Origin: Methylobacterium oryzae
GTDB lineage: Bacteria > Pseudomonadota > Alphaproteobacteria > Rhizobiales > Beijerinckiaceae
Assembly: GCF_021398735.1 (NCBI RefSeq)
Contig: NZ_CP090349.1
Location: 5,041,001-5,105,000, forward strand
Direction of reading: 5' to 3'
DNA: 64,000 bases
This document shows positions 8,423-17,157 of the stretch, piece after piece. The notes under the pieces are model-generated. The model was not told the DNA's origin. It made no database searches and saw nothing but the letters and a program-made list of their open reading frames with translations. The translations under genes and the position numbers were made by a program. Within the stretch, counting starts at the first letter, position 1. Each line of letters begins with the position of its first letter.

Positions 8423-9715
8423 ATGATACAGGCCCATCCGTCGAGTTCCAAAGTCGCCACGGTCCTGCGCGTGACCAGCGGCAACTTCCTGGAGATGTTC
8501 GACTTCTTCCTGTTCGGCTTCTACGCCACCTACATCTCCAAGACCTTCTTCCCGGTCGGCAACGAGTTCGCCTCGCTGATGCTGACCTTCGTGACGTTCG
8601 GCGCCGGCTTCCTGATGCGGCCCCTCGGCGCGATCTTCCTCGGCGCCTACGTGGACAGTATCGGCCGCCGGAAGGGGCTGATCGTCACGCTCGGCATCAT
8701 GGCGGCCGGCACGATCCTGATCGCCTTCGTCCCCGGCTACGGCACGATCGGCCTGTTCGCGCCCTTCCTGGTCCTCGTCGGGCGCCTGCTGCAGGGCTTC
8801 TCGGCCGGCGTCGAGCTCGGCGGCGTCTCCGTCTACCTGTCGGAGATGGCCACCCCCGGCAACAAGGGCTTCTACGTGTCCTGGCAATCCGGCAGCCAGC
8901 AGGTCGCGGTCATGTTCGCCGCCGTGATCGGCTACATCCTCAACCACGCCCTCTCTCTCGCCGACATGAACGACTGGGGCTGGCGGATCCCGTTCTTCAT
9001 CGGCTGCGCGATCGTGCCGTTCCTGTTCTACATCCGGCGGTCGCTGGAGGAGACGGAGGAGTTCCTGAAGCGCAAGCACCGCCCCTCCATGAAGGAGGTG
9101 TTCGGCTCGCTCGCCAGCAACTGGCAGATCGTGCTGCTCGGCATGCTGCTCGTCGGCATGACCACGATCTCGTTCTACACGATCACCGTCTACACCCCGA
9201 CCTTCGGCAAGGCCGTGCTCAAGCTGTCCGACACCGACAGCCTTCTCGTGACCTTCTGCACCGCGCTGTCGAACCTGTTCTGGCTGCCGGTCATGGGGGC
9301 CCTGTCCGACCGGATCGGGCGCAAGCCGCTCCTGCTGGTGTTCTCGGCGCTGACCCTGCTCACCGCCTACCCGGTGCTGGGCTGGCTCGTGGCCAACCCG
9401 AGCTTCGGGAACATGCTGATCGCTCTCCTGTGGCTGTCCTTCCTGTACGGCAGCTACAACGGCGCGATGGTGGTCGCGCTGACCGAGGTGATCCCGGCGA
9501 GCGTGCGCACGGCCGGCTTCTCCCTCGCCTACTCGCTGGCGACGGCACTCCTCGGCGGCTTCACGCCCCTCGTCTCCACGTGGCTCATCGAGGCCACGGG
9601 CAACCGCGCGGCCCCCGGGCTGTGGATGGCCTTCGGCGGGGCGTGCGGCCTCGTCGCCACGCTCCTGATCTACCGCCGCGCGACCCAGCCGGTCGCTCTG
9701 GGAGCCCCCGCGTGA
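8423..9715 (+). CDS. MFS citrate/tricarballylate:H+ symporter (CitA/TcuC type)
   Basis: A 430-aa, 12-helix major facilitator of the metabolite:H+ symporter group. The N-terminus [20 protein letters not shown] is close to the start of Salmonella CitA/TcuC. The MFS loop signatures DSIGRRKGL and [10 protein letters not shown] are present. I chose the ATG at 8423, preceded by GGGAGA; an upstream in-frame ATG at 8309 would add a 38-residue tail unlike the family. It lies 192 nt downstream of the binding protein in the same direction. With the TctDE-like pair this makes a coherent citrate or tricarboxylate uptake module. Confidence 0.88.
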   Translation: MIQAHPSSSKVATVLRVTSGNFLEMFDFFLFGFYATYISKTFFPVGNEFASLMLTFVTFGAGFLMRPLGAIFLGAYVDSIGRRKGLIVTLGIMAAGTILIAFVPGYGTIGLFAPFLVLVGRLLQGFSAGVELGGVSVYLSEMATPGNKGFYVSWQSGSQQVAVMFAAVIGYILNHALSLADMNDWGWRIPFFIGCAIVPFLFYIRRSLEETEEFLKRKHRPSMKEVFGSLASNWQIVLLGMLLVGMTTISFYTITVYTPTFGKAVLKLSDTDSLLVTFCTALSNLFWLPVMGALSDRIGRKPLLLVFSALTLLTAYPVLGWLVANPSFGNMLIALLWLSFLYGSYNGAMVVALTEVIPASVRTAGFSLAYSLATALLGGFTPLVSTWLIEATGNRAAPGLWMAFGGACGLVATLLIYRRATQPVALGAPA

Positions 9716-9783
9716 CCGGCTCGCCGGGAGCACCCCGCCTCGGAGACTCCGCGCGCGTCGCGTCGTAGGGGTCACGACAGAGG

Positions 9784-9811
9784 GGCGGCCGGGACTGGAT
9801 CGCCGGCCGCC
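9784..9811. terminator. Hairpin between convergent genes
   Basis: A 9-bp G+C stem, GGCGGCCGG with CCGGCCGCC, around a 10-nt loop. It lies between the convergent MFS and GntR genes. There is no clear U-tract, so its activity as a bidirectional terminator is inferred from position and stem strength. Confidence 0.5.
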
Positions 9812-9873
9812 GCCCGCCCCTCCCCTGACTGACCGCCGCGCCGACCGCCCGACACGGGTCCCGTCGCGCGACC

Positions 9874-10662
9874 TCAGAGATCCAACGTCTTGCGGGCGAA
9901 GCTCTCGATGTAGTCGACGAGCCTGTCCGACGCGGCGCCGGCAGCCTCGACGTCGCGACGCGCGACCGCCTCGCAGACGTCCGCGTGGAGGTTGGCGGTC
10001 AGCGGCAGATCGGCCGCCTGCTTGTAGTGCTGGTACCAGAACCGCCGCGACAGGCCCGCCATGCTCTCCAGCGAGCGCACGGCGAACTCGTTGCGCGAGG
10101 CCGTCGCGATCAGCTCGTTGAACTGCCGGTCGAGGCGCATGAACGCCAGATCGTCCGACGCCGCGGCCGCGTCGCGCATGTCCTGCGCGAGCCCCGCGAA
10201 GACCTCGCGCTCCTCGCGGGTGGATCGCTCCGCGGCGAGGCGGGCGATCAGGCGCTCCAAGACGCGCCGCGTCTCAAGGAGCCGCAGCTGCGAGCGCACG
10301 TTGATGTCCGACACCAGGATGCCGCGCCGCGGCATGACCACGACGAGCCCGTCGCGCGCGAGGCGCTGAAGGGCTTCCCGGATCGGGGTCCGCCCGATCC
10401 CGAGCCGTTGGACCAGGTTCTGCTCGCCGAGCACGAGGCCGGGCGGGAGCACCAGGGTCGTGATCATCTCTTCCAGCTGCTGGTAGGCCCGGTCGGTCAG
10501 CGTCAGGTCGGGCAGATCGTCGTTGCCGCCCGCGGCATAAGAGGCCCCCTGGGAGGCCTCCTGTGGGGCCTCCTGGGACGCCCCTTTCACGGCCTTCCGC
10601 GCCCGCTTGCGGCCCGGCTCGGCGGCGCGGACGGACGTCGTCTTCCCGGTCACGAAGTTCAT
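9874..10662 (-). CDS. GntR family regulator, FadR/FCD subgroup
   Basis: A 262-aa one-component repressor. Residues about 50-120 form the winged helix (RLGIGRTPIREALQRLARDG) and the C-terminal part is the all-helical FCD ligand domain. An unusual low-complexity leader of about 45 residues rich in Ala, Gln, Glu and Ser, with repeated (A/G)-S-Q/P-E-A units, precedes the DNA-binding domain. I chose the ATG at 10660-10662; an in-frame ATG at 10734 would add 24 more residues. It is divergent from the MFS gene at 10826. A GATATATC core in that interval is repeated before the hydroxylase gene, so all three units may be one regulon. Confidence 0.88.
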   Translation of the reverse strand: MNFVTGKTTSVRAAEPGRKRARKAVKGASQEAPQEASQGASYAAGGNDDLPDLTLTDRAYQQLEEMITTLVLPPGLVLGEQNLVQRLGIGRTPIREALQRLARDGLVVVMPRRGILVSDINVRSQLRLLETRRVLERLIARLAAERSTREEREVFAGLAQDMRDAAAASDDLAFMRLDRQFNELIATASRNEFAVRSLESMAGLSRRFWYQHYKQAADLPLTANLHADVCEAVARRDVEAAGAASDRLVDYIESFARKTLDL

Positions 10663-10751
10663 GGACGACACCCCCGCCACGGCCGGGCCCGCACACCACG
10701 CCGCGATCCGCGTGCATGGGGCGGGCCCGCGCACCGCGCAAGGGCATACGT

Positions 10752-10761
10752 CTGATATATC
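10752..10761. promoter_or_regulatory. Putative GntR operator, first copy
   Basis: CTGATATATC contains the self-complementary core GATATATC. It lies in the GntR/MFS divergent interval, 90 bp from the gntR start and 65 bp from the MFS start. The identical 10-mer recurs at 12305-12314. FCD-type GntR proteins bind short A/T-rich palindromes, so this fits, but binding is not shown. Confidence 0.5.
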
Positions 10762-10825
10762 TTGCGCATCTTAGTAATATCCTGCATGACGACTCGCCGC
10801 ATATAACTGCGAGGGAGGTTGAGCC

Positions 10826-12250
10826 ATGGCAGGGCCTGTAGCGATTTCCGCCGGCGACGTGCTGCCGGACCGGGTGACCGCGGACGCCACCGCTCGCGCC
10901 GCGGTCGGGTCGGGCGCGCTGATCGCGGCGCGCCTCGAGCGGCTGCCGATGACCGCCTTCCAGCGCAACATCTTCCTCATCATCGCCACGGCGTGGTTCT
11001 TCGATTCGATCGATCTCGGCTCGCTCACCTTCCTCCTCGGATCGATCAAGACCGAGTTCGGCCTGACGACCGCCCAGGCGGGACTGCTCTCGAGCATGAG
11101 CTTCATCGGCATGTTCGCGGGCGCGGCCCTGTCGGGCATGCTCGCCGACCGGTTCGGGCGGAAGGTGGTCTTCCAGATCAGCATGGTGTTCTGGGGGCTC
11201 GGCAGCCTCTGGTGCGCCTACGCCCCGGACGCGACGATGCTGGGCTATGCCCGCCTGCTGCTCGGCTTCGGCATGGGCATGGAGTTCCCGGTGGCGCTCG
11301 CCATCGTCTCGGAGTTCCTGCCGACCGCCAAGCGCGGCCGCTACCTCGCCATCATGGAAGGGTTCTGGCCGCTCGGCTTCATCGCGGCCGGCTGCCTCAG
11401 CTACGTGCTGCTCAGCTATTTCGACTGGCGCGCTGTCTTCCTCGCGCAGGCCGTGCCGGCGCTGTTCCTGTTCGTGATCCGCTTCCTCGTGCCGGAATCG
11501 CCCCGCTGGCTCGCCGACCGCGGCCGGCACGCGGAGGCGGACCGGGTGATGGCGCAGATCGAGCGGCAGGTCGCCCTGCGCCTCGACGGGCGTCCGCTTC
11601 CGGAGCCGACCGTCCTGCCCGAGCCGGCGCGGGGTGAGCGGCGCTTCTCGTTCCTCGAACTCTGGAGCCCCGGCTACGCCAGCCGGACGGTGATGATCTG
11701 GCTGACGTGGTTCTTCGCCCTGCTGGGCTTCTACGGCCTCACCACCTGGCTCGGCGCGCTCCTGCAGGAGGCCGGCTACAGCGTCGCCAAGTCGGTCACC
11801 TACACGATCCTGATCTCGCTCGCGGGCGTGCCGGGCTTCATCGCCTCGGCGATCCTCGTCGAGCGCTGGGGCCGCAAGCCCACCGCGGTCCTTATGCTCC
11901 TGGGCAGCGCCGTCGCCGCCTACCTGTACGGTCACTCGCCGTCGTTCGGCTGGCTCATCGCCTACGGGCTGATGATGCAGTTCTTCCTGTTCGGCATGTG
12001 GTCGGTGCTCTACGCCTACACGCCCGAACTCTACCCGACGCGGGCGCGCGCCACCGGGGCCGGCTGCGCCTCGGCCATCGGCCGCGTGGGCTCGCTCATC
12101 GGACCCTTCGCCATCGGCCTGATCTTGCCGGTGCTCGGCCACGGCGGCGTCTTCGCCCTGGGCGCCGGCTCGTTCGTCATCGCCGCCGCGAGCGTCGGGT
12201 TCCTCGGCATCGAGACCAAGGGCAAGTCCCTGGAAGCCATCTCGCACTGA
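10826..12250 (+). CDS. MFS transporter, SV2/AAHS-like (aromatic acid or nicotinate type)
   Basis: A 474-aa, 12-helix carrier with an N-terminal extension of about 45 residues. The signatures are WFFDSIDLGSLTFLLGSI in TM1, DRFGRKVVF, VPESPRWLADRGR at the end of the N-half, ERWGRKPTAVL, and YTPELYPTRARATGAG near TM10. PESPRWL and PELYPT with this spacing are typical of sugar-porter-like MFS proteins such as NiaP and benzoate carriers. The start ATG has GAGGGAGG upstream. The substrate is not determinable. It is divergent from the GntR regulator, which probably controls it. Confidence 0.85.
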   Translation: MAGPVAISAGDVLPDRVTADATARAAVGSGALIAARLERLPMTAFQRNIFLIIATAWFFDSIDLGSLTFLLGSIKTEFGLTTAQAGLLSSMSFIGMFAGAALSGMLADRFGRKVVFQISMVFWGLGSLWCAYAPDATMLGYARLLLGFGMGMEFPVALAIVSEFLPTAKRGRYLAIMEGFWPLGFIAAGCLSYVLLSYFDWRAVFLAQAVPALFLFVIRFLVPESPRWLADRGRHAEADRVMAQIERQVALRLDGRPLPEPTVLPEPARGERRFSFLELWSPGYASRTVMIWLTWFFALLGFYGLTTWLGALLQEAGYSVAKSVTYTILISLAGVPGFIASAILVERWGRKPTAVLMLLGSAVAAYLYGHSPSFGWLIAYGLMMQFFLFGMWSVLYAYTPELYPTRARATGAGCASAIGRVGSLIGPFAIGLILPVLGHGGVFALGAGSFVIAAASVGFLGIETKGKSLEAISH

Positions 12251-12304
12251 CCGGACCGGCCCCGACCGGACGGTGGCGACGTCGCCGCCCGGTCAGGTTG
12301 ACAA

Positions 12305-12314
12305 CTGATATATC
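12305..12314. promoter_or_regulatory. Putative GntR operator, second copy
   Basis: A second exact copy of CTGATATATC, here extended to the full palindrome TGATATATCA. It is 72 bp upstream of the hydroxylase-family start and follows TTGACA by 2 bp (12299-12304), so it may overlap a promoter -35 region. This links the hydroxylase unit to the GntR gene at 9874. Confidence 0.5.
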
Positions 12315-12385
12315 AACGGTATCTCTAATCTAGCAGATCTCGGTGGGGGCGCGGCGTCACCCCCATCCCAGCGAGGAGGCGCATC

Positions 12386-13177
12386 ATGGAACTCGCCAAC
12401 ACCCGCATGAGCGAGCGGCAGCGGAACTACCGCGCCAATTACCGCCAGCGCGTGGCCGGCTGGTACAACGGCTTCCTGCACATCGCGATCATCTACACGA
12501 TCGGCCTCACGGCCCTGTACATCTACGTCTCGAACATCCACGCGCCGAGCTGGATCGAGCTCGCGACGGTCCCGGTCGTGTTCCTGTTCTGCAATTTCTT
12601 CGAGTGGTGGCTCCACCGCTACGTGATGCACCGGCCGCAGAGCAATCCGATCGGGCGGGCCGTCTACAATCGGCACACGCTGCAGCATCACCAGTTCTTC
12701 ACCGACCACGAGATGCGCTTCGCCGACCACCGGGACTACCGGGTGACGTTCTTCCCGCCCTACGCGCTGGCGACGTTCACGCTGATGTCGATCCCCGGCG
12801 CCGTCGTGCTCGGCAACATCTTCACGCCCAATGTCGGGTGGCTGTTCATCACCACGACGACCAGCATCTACATGATCTACGAGTTCATGCACTTCTGCTG
12901 CCACGTCGAGGAGAACTGGTTCGTCCGCAACATGCCGTTCATCAACACGAACCGGCGGCACCACACGGCCCATCACGACCAATCGATCATGATGGAGCGG
13001 AACATGAACCTGACCTTCCCGATCATGGACTGGCTGTTCGGCACCTCGGACCTGAACCGCGGTCTCATCGGGACGCTCTTCAACGGCTACGACACGCGCC
13101 ACGTGAAGAACGACATGCGCAAGACCGCGCGCACGCCCGGTGCCCCCGAGCCCCGGGCCATGCAGGCCGCCGAGTGA
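12386..13177 (+). CDS. Fatty-acid hydroxylase / sterol desaturase superfamily membrane protein
   Basis: A 263-aa integral membrane di-iron protein. The histidine clusters are HRYVMH, HTLQHHQFF, HFCCHVEEN and RRHHTAHH, which together give the eight-histidine di-iron site of the family. Hydrophobic segments lie at about residues 28-50, 55-75 and 120-165. The reaction would be O2-dependent hydroxylation or desaturation of a lipid; the exact substrate is unknown. SD AGGAGG sits 7 nt before the ATG. It follows the MFS carrier by 135 nt with its own GATATATC-containing promoter region. Confidence 0.85.
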   Translation: MELANTRMSERQRNYRANYRQRVAGWYNGFLHIAIIYTIGLTALYIYVSNIHAPSWIELATVPVVFLFCNFFEWWLHRYVMHRPQSNPIGRAVYNRHTLQHHQFFTDHEMRFADHRDYRVTFFPPYALATFTLMSIPGAVVLGNIFTPNVGWLFITTTTSIYMIYEFMHFCCHVEENWFVRNMPFINTNRRHHTAHHDQSIMMERNMNLTFPIMDWLFGTSDLNRGLIGTLFNGYDTRHVKNDMRKTARTPGAPEPRAMQAAE

Positions 13178-13227
13178 CCCGCCGCGCAACCCGCCGCCTA
13201 GACTGACGAGCAGCTCGGAACGCCGCC

Positions 13228-13617
13228 ATGGACATGATCGAACCGAACGTCGCCGCGCTCGCGTGGTTCGCCCTCTTCGCCGGGGTCGCCTGCACCGGCT
13301 TCTACGTGCTGGCCGGGATGTTCCCGCTGGAGACCCGCCCCGACCTGAGGGCGCGCCCCCTCGGCCTCGCGCTGATCGCGGCCAACGTCCTCCTGCTCGC
13401 GGCGCTGACCGGCGGGATGCTCGCCTACGGAGCCGCCGAACTCCGCTGGTCGAGCCTCGTGATCGTGGGCGGCTTCGCCATCCTGTTCGCGCCCGGCCTG
13501 TTCAACGTCTGGCCCCAGCGCTGGCGCGACGGCGTCGCGGGCCTGGCGATCGTGCTCGCCGCCCTCTGCGGCGCCCTCGGCCTGCTGCAGCAGGTCGGCA
13601 CCGTCTTCGTCCTCTGA
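13228..13617 (+). CDS. Hypothetical four-helix membrane protein
   Basis: I do not recognise this 129-aa protein. It has about four hydrophobic segments (near residues 8-30, 45-68, 74-92 and 103-127) and almost no soluble domain. Only a short positively charged loop (ETRPDLRARP) interrupts the first two. It sits 50 nt after the hydroxylase and 28 nt before the next small ORF, with the same G+C-rich third codon positions, so it is very likely a real gene. Cotranscription with the hydroxylase suggests a membrane role, possibly as a redox or assembly partner. Confidence 0.7.
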   Translation: MDMIEPNVAALAWFALFAGVACTGFYVLAGMFPLETRPDLRARPLGLALIAANVLLLAALTGGMLAYGAAELRWSSLVIVGGFAILFAPGLFNVWPQRWRDGVAGLAIVLAALCGALGLLQQVGTVFVL

Positions 13618-13645
13618 CCCGCACGCGCGATCCGGGAGGGATCCC

Positions 13646-13861
13646 ATGCCGTTTCCGATCAAGTTCGGCCTGTCGGTCGCCGTCGCGCTCGCGGCGCTCG
13701 CCGGCTGGTTCTACATGGGCCATCTCGGCCAGACCGGGCCGCGCTGGGCCGTGGCCTTCCTCGGCCCGTTCATGGTGGTCAGCCTCTGGATCTTCCCCGA
13801 GGTGATGCGCAACCGCTCCGACGGCCGCACCCCGCGCCACCGGATCCGGGAGGCGCGGTGA
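13646..13861 (+). CDS. Small two-helix membrane protein, hypothetical
   Basis: A 71-aa protein with two hydrophobic segments (about residues 6-25 and 33-52) and a basic C-terminal tail rich in Arg. A GGGAGG Shine-Dalgarno precedes the ATG at 13646. Its stop overlaps the next start by one base (TGATG), indicating translational coupling. No family is recognised. It belongs to the same cluster as the four-helix protein upstream. Confidence 0.7.
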   Translation: MPFPIKFGLSVAVALAALAGWFYMGHLGQTGPRWAVAFLGPFMVVSLWIFPEVMRNRSDGRTPRHRIREAR

Positions 13862-14181
13862 TGGACAAGGTCTATGCCGGGGACCGGACGATCGACGGGA
13901 TCGTCGTCACGGTGAACGGGGCGCCGCTGCCGGATCGGGCCGAGGCCAAGTGCTACTCCCGGAACGGCTTCGAGTGGAGCTACGAGGGTCCCGAGCCCTC
14001 GCAGCTCGCCTACGCGATCCTGGTGGATCATCTCGGCGACGCGGCGGAGGCGGAGCGCCTGCAACCGCGCTTCATGCGCGGCGTCGTGGCCAACTTCCAG
14101 AACGAGTGGGAGATGACGACGGCCGACGTCGCCCGCGTCCTGGAGCGCCTGGATTCGGGCGGCGCGGCGCGGTCCGGCTGA
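13861..14181 (+). CDS. DUF6166 family protein
   Basis: A soluble protein of 106 aa resembling the DUF6166 family: an N-terminal YAGDRTIDGIVVTVNG hairpin, then NGFEWSYEGPEPSQLAYAIL and FMRGVVANFQNEWEMTTADV. The family is small, widespread in proteobacteria and of unknown function. The ATG at 13861 overlaps the upstream stop; a GTG at 13858 is an alternative start one codon earlier. It ends the hydroxylase/small-membrane-protein cluster. Confidence 0.72.
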   Translation: MDKVYAGDRTIDGIVVTVNGAPLPDRAEAKCYSRNGFEWSYEGPEPSQLAYAILVDHLGDAAEAERLQPRFMRGVVANFQNEWEMTTADVARVLERLDSGGAARSG

Positions 14182-14295
14182 GACTTGCAGCGCCCTCCGC
14201 CGCGGCGCGTCGGGACCGCGGCGGCGTTCCGTAGCGGCCCTGCCTGTGCCATGCTCCCGCGTCCGGAACCCCGGAGTCAGAGCGCAACCGGGCTG

Positions 14296-14312
14296 CCCAG
14301 CCCCGGGCTGGG
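14296..14312. repeat. 17-bp near-perfect palindrome before the PLP-enzyme gene
   Basis: CCCAGCCC and GGGCTGGG are exact complements around one C, ending 22 bp before the ATG at 14335. It could be an operator or a leader hairpin close to the ribosome-binding site. No known riboswitch core is recognisable in the 153-bp leader. Confidence 0.35.
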
Positions 14313-14334
14313 GGCCTGTCGGAGCGAGGCCAGC

Positions 14335-15624
14335 ATGTCCGACGACCGCTACCACCGGAAGGCGCTCGGCGACCGCCCGCTCCGTCCCGAGACGCTGATG
14401 CTCGGCTACGGCTACGACCCGGCCCTGTCCGAGGGCGCGGTGAAGCCGCCGGTCTTCCTGACATCGACCTTCGTGTTCACCTCGGCCGAGCACGGCAAAG
14501 CCTTCTTCGACTACGTCTCGGGACGGCGCGAACCGCCGGTCGGCGAGGCGGCGGGGTTGGTCTACTCGCGCTTCAATCACCCGAACAGCGAGATCGTCGA
14601 GGACCGGCTGGCCGTCTTCGAGGAGGCCGAGGCCGCGCTGGTCTTCTCCTCCGGCATGTCGGCGATCGCCACCACGATCCTGGCCTTCGCGCGGCCCGGC
14701 GACGCGATCCTGCACTCGCAACCCCTGTACGGCGGCACCGAGACCCTGATTGCCAAGACCCTGGCCGGGTTCGGCATCGCGCCGTTCGGGTTCTCCGACG
14801 GCACCGATCCGGCGAGCGTGCGCGCCGCGGCCGACCGCGCGGCGGGCGCGGGACGCGTCAGCGTCGTCATGGTCGAGACCCCCTCGAACCCGCTCAACAC
14901 CCTCGTCGACCTCGGCCTCGTCCGGGCGGTCGCCGAGGAGATCGGCGCCCGGCAGGGCGGCGAGGCGCCGGTCGTCGTCTGCGACAACACCCTGCTCGGG
15001 CCCCTCTTCCAGCACCCGCTGCGCGAAGGCGCCGACATCTCGGTCTACTCCCTGACGAAGTATGTCGGCGGCCACTCCGACCTGATCGCCGGCGCCGCCC
15101 TCGGCTCGGCGGCGCGGATGAAGCCGGTGCGGCTTCTGCGCTCGGCGATCGGGACCGGTCTCGACCCGCATTCCTGCTGGATGCTCGGGCGCTCGCTCGA
15201 GACCCTGTCGCTGCGGATGAGCGCCGCCAACCGCAACGGCGAGATCGTCGGCCGGATGCTGGCGGCGCACCCGAAGGTGGCGCGCCTCCACCACCTCGCG
15301 CATCTCGAGCCGGGATCGCGGCAGGCGCAGGTCTACGCCAAGCAGTGCGCGGCGCCGGGCTCGACGTTCTCGTTCGACATCGTCGGCGGCGAGGCCGAGG
15401 CGTTCCGGGTTCTCAACGGCCTCCAGCTGTTCAAGCTCGCCGTCAGCCTGGGCGGAACCGAGTCGCTCGCCAGCCACCCGGCCTCCACGACCCATTCCGG
15501 CGTGCCGAAGGCGGTGCGCGACCGGCTCGGGATCACGGACGCGACCATCCGGGTGTCGATCGGGATCGAGCACCCGGACGATCTGGTCGCCGACCTCGCG
15601 GCCGCTCTGTCCGTCCTGGGCTAG
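14335..15624 (+). CDS. Cys/Met metabolism PLP-dependent enzyme (methionine gamma-lyase / cystathionine gamma-synthase family)
   Basis: A 429-aa fold-type-I PLP enzyme. The family signature is complete: [16 protein letters not shown], the [12 protein letters not shown] phosphate-binding turn, [14 protein letters not shown], and the Schiff-base Lys in [19 protein letters not shown]. It acts on gamma- or beta-substituted sulfur amino acids; lyase versus synthase cannot be decided from sequence alone. An insertion near residues 60-75 ([14 protein letters not shown]) marks a subgroup often annotated simply as cystathionine gamma-synthase family. The ATG at 14335 is 10 nt after GGAG; a longer upstream reading frame is unsupported. 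Confidence 0.9.
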   Translation: MSDDRYHRKALGDRPLRPETLMLGYGYDPALSEGAVKPPVFLTSTFVFTSAEHGKAFFDYVSGRREPPVGEAAGLVYSRFNHPNSEIVEDRLAVFEEAEAALVFSSGMSAIATTILAFARPGDAILHSQPLYGGTETLIAKTLAGFGIAPFGFSDGTDPASVRAAADRAAGAGRVSVVMVETPSNPLNTLVDLGLVRAVAEEIGARQGGEAPVVVCDNTLLGPLFQHPLREGADISVYSLTKYVGGHSDLIAGAALGSAARMKPVRLLRSAIGTGLDPHSCWMLGRSLETLSLRMSAANRNGEIVGRMLAAHPKVARLHHLAHLEPGSRQAQVYAKQCAAPGSTFSFDIVGGEAEAFRVLNGLQLFKLAVSLGGTESLASHPASTTHSGVPKAVRDRLGITDATIRVSIGIEHPDDLVADLAAALSVLG

Positions 15625-15861
15625 GGACGCGCCCAATTGCGGCCGGGCGCGGTGCGCACGCCGTCGAGGCGGCTCGGTCGCATCGCCCGGCAACGCGTGT
15701 CCGGCAACCGGAGACCGCGCGTTAACGACGCCCCGCATTTCGAGCGGTCGCTGCACGACATTGGGGGGACGGGACAGAATTGGGGTCGCGCGGAACTGGT
15801 CAGCGCAGGCCTTCCTTCCTAGTGTCTGGCCGCGAAACGCGGCGGGACGATCGACGGATCC

Positions 15862-17154
15862 ATGAATTTGGCAACCGGCACCCAGTTCGACACGCGGAGC
15901 GGCGCTCCGGGCACGCGCGTTGCCGCCGTGACCTTCGACCCGCGGGTGAAAGGTCTCACCTGGCTGGCGCTGAAGGGCTTTCTGCTCTCGATCGTGACCT
16001 TCGGCATCTACAGATTCTGGTACGTCACCAATCTGCGCCGCTTCTTCTGGGAGCGCACCGCGCTCGACGGCTCGCCCGCCGAGTATACCGGCACGGGCAA
16101 GGAACTGTTCCTCGGCTTCCTCGTCGCGCTCGCGATCCTCGTGCCGATCTACGTCGCGCTGTTCGCGCTCTCGCTCGTCGCGCCCGCGCTCGCCCCGTTC
16201 TCGGTGGTGATCTCCTTCGTGTTCCTGTTCCTGCTGGGACAATTCGCGATCTACCGCGGGCGCCGCTACCGCGCGATGCGGACGCTCTGGCGCGGCATCC
16301 GCCTCGGGCAGGACGGCTCGGGCCTCGCCTACGCAGCCCGCGCGGGCGGCTGGTGGCTGCTCACGCTCGTCACCTTCGGCCTGGCCTTCCCGTTCATGCG
16401 GGCGAGCCTGGAACGCTACCGCATCGACCACACCCTGGTCGGGACCAGCCGGATGCACTCGACGGCGCGGGGACGCAGCGTGCTCGGCCCCTGGCTGTTG
16501 CTGTACGTAATCGGGCTGGGGCCGCTGATCGGGCTCGGCATCGCCCTCCTGGTCGCGACGGATTTCTCGCTGCCCACGGACCTCCTGGTACCGAAGCCCG
16601 GCGGCAAGGCCGGCCAGACGATCCTCAACCCCGCCTACGCGGCCTCGAAGATCGGCATTCTCCTCCAGGCGATGGGCTTCGTGGCCGCCATCTGCGTGCC
16701 CGCGGCACTGCTCCTGCTCCCGTACTACCGCGCCCGCGAGACGAGGGCGTTCATGGGGGCCGCCAGCCTCGGTCACGCCCGCCTCATCTCGAGCCTGAAG
16801 GCGCGGCAGTTCTACTGGCCGTACATCGTCTACATGCTGTCGCTCCTGGGCTTCCTCGTCGTGCTGGGCCTCGTCGCGGCTCTGCTGATCTTCGCCGCAC
16901 GGGCGGCGGGCGATCTCAGCATGCTCCACTGGCTCGTCGTCGTCATCTACCTGGTCGGCGCGCCGCTCTTCGCGGTGCTCTACGTGCGCGTGGTGCAGGC
17001 CCGCCTGTGGGCGGCGGTCGCGACGAGCACGACCGTGACGGATCCCGAAGCCCTGGATGCCGTCCTCGCCTCGTCCCGCGGTGCCGGCAGCGGTCTGCAG
17101 GAGGGCCTCGCCGACGCGCTCGACGTCGGAGGCGCGCTCCAGATCGGCTTCTGA
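15862..17154 (+). CDS. DUF898 family membrane protein (YjgN-like)
   Basis: A 430-aa polytopic membrane protein. Repeated blocks such as FGIYRFWYVTNLRRFFWERT and RGRRYRAMRTLWRGIRLGQ, followed by long hydrophobic helices, match the DUF898/YjgN family, whose function is unknown. The charged motif is typically repeated; a second copy is near residues 290-315. Its stop is 3 nt before the start of an M48 protease, an association suggesting that they work together in membrane quality control. Confidence 0.8.
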   Translation: MNLATGTQFDTRSGAPGTRVAAVTFDPRVKGLTWLALKGFLLSIVTFGIYRFWYVTNLRRFFWERTALDGSPAEYTGTGKELFLGFLVALAILVPIYVALFALSLVAPALAPFSVVISFVFLFLLGQFAIYRGRRYRAMRTLWRGIRLGQDGSGLAYAARAGGWWLLTLVTFGLAFPFMRASLERYRIDHTLVGTSRMHSTARGRSVLGPWLLLYVIGLGPLIGLGIALLVATDFSLPTDLLVPKPGGKAGQTILNPAYAASKIGILLQAMGFVAAICVPAALLLLPYYRARETRAFMGAASLGHARLISSLKARQFYWPYIVYMLSLLGFLVVLGLVAALLIFAARAAGDLSMLHWLVVVIYLVGAPLFAVLYVRVVQARLWAAVATSTTVTDPEALDAVLASSRGAGSGLQEGLADALDVGGALQIGF

Positions 17155-17157
17155 CGC

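Noticed and set aside
14182..14334. SAM-type riboswitch before the Cys/Met PLP enzyme
   Set aside because: The leader is G+C-rich and has a palindrome, but I find no SAM-II, SAM/SAH or SAH riboswitch core sequence.
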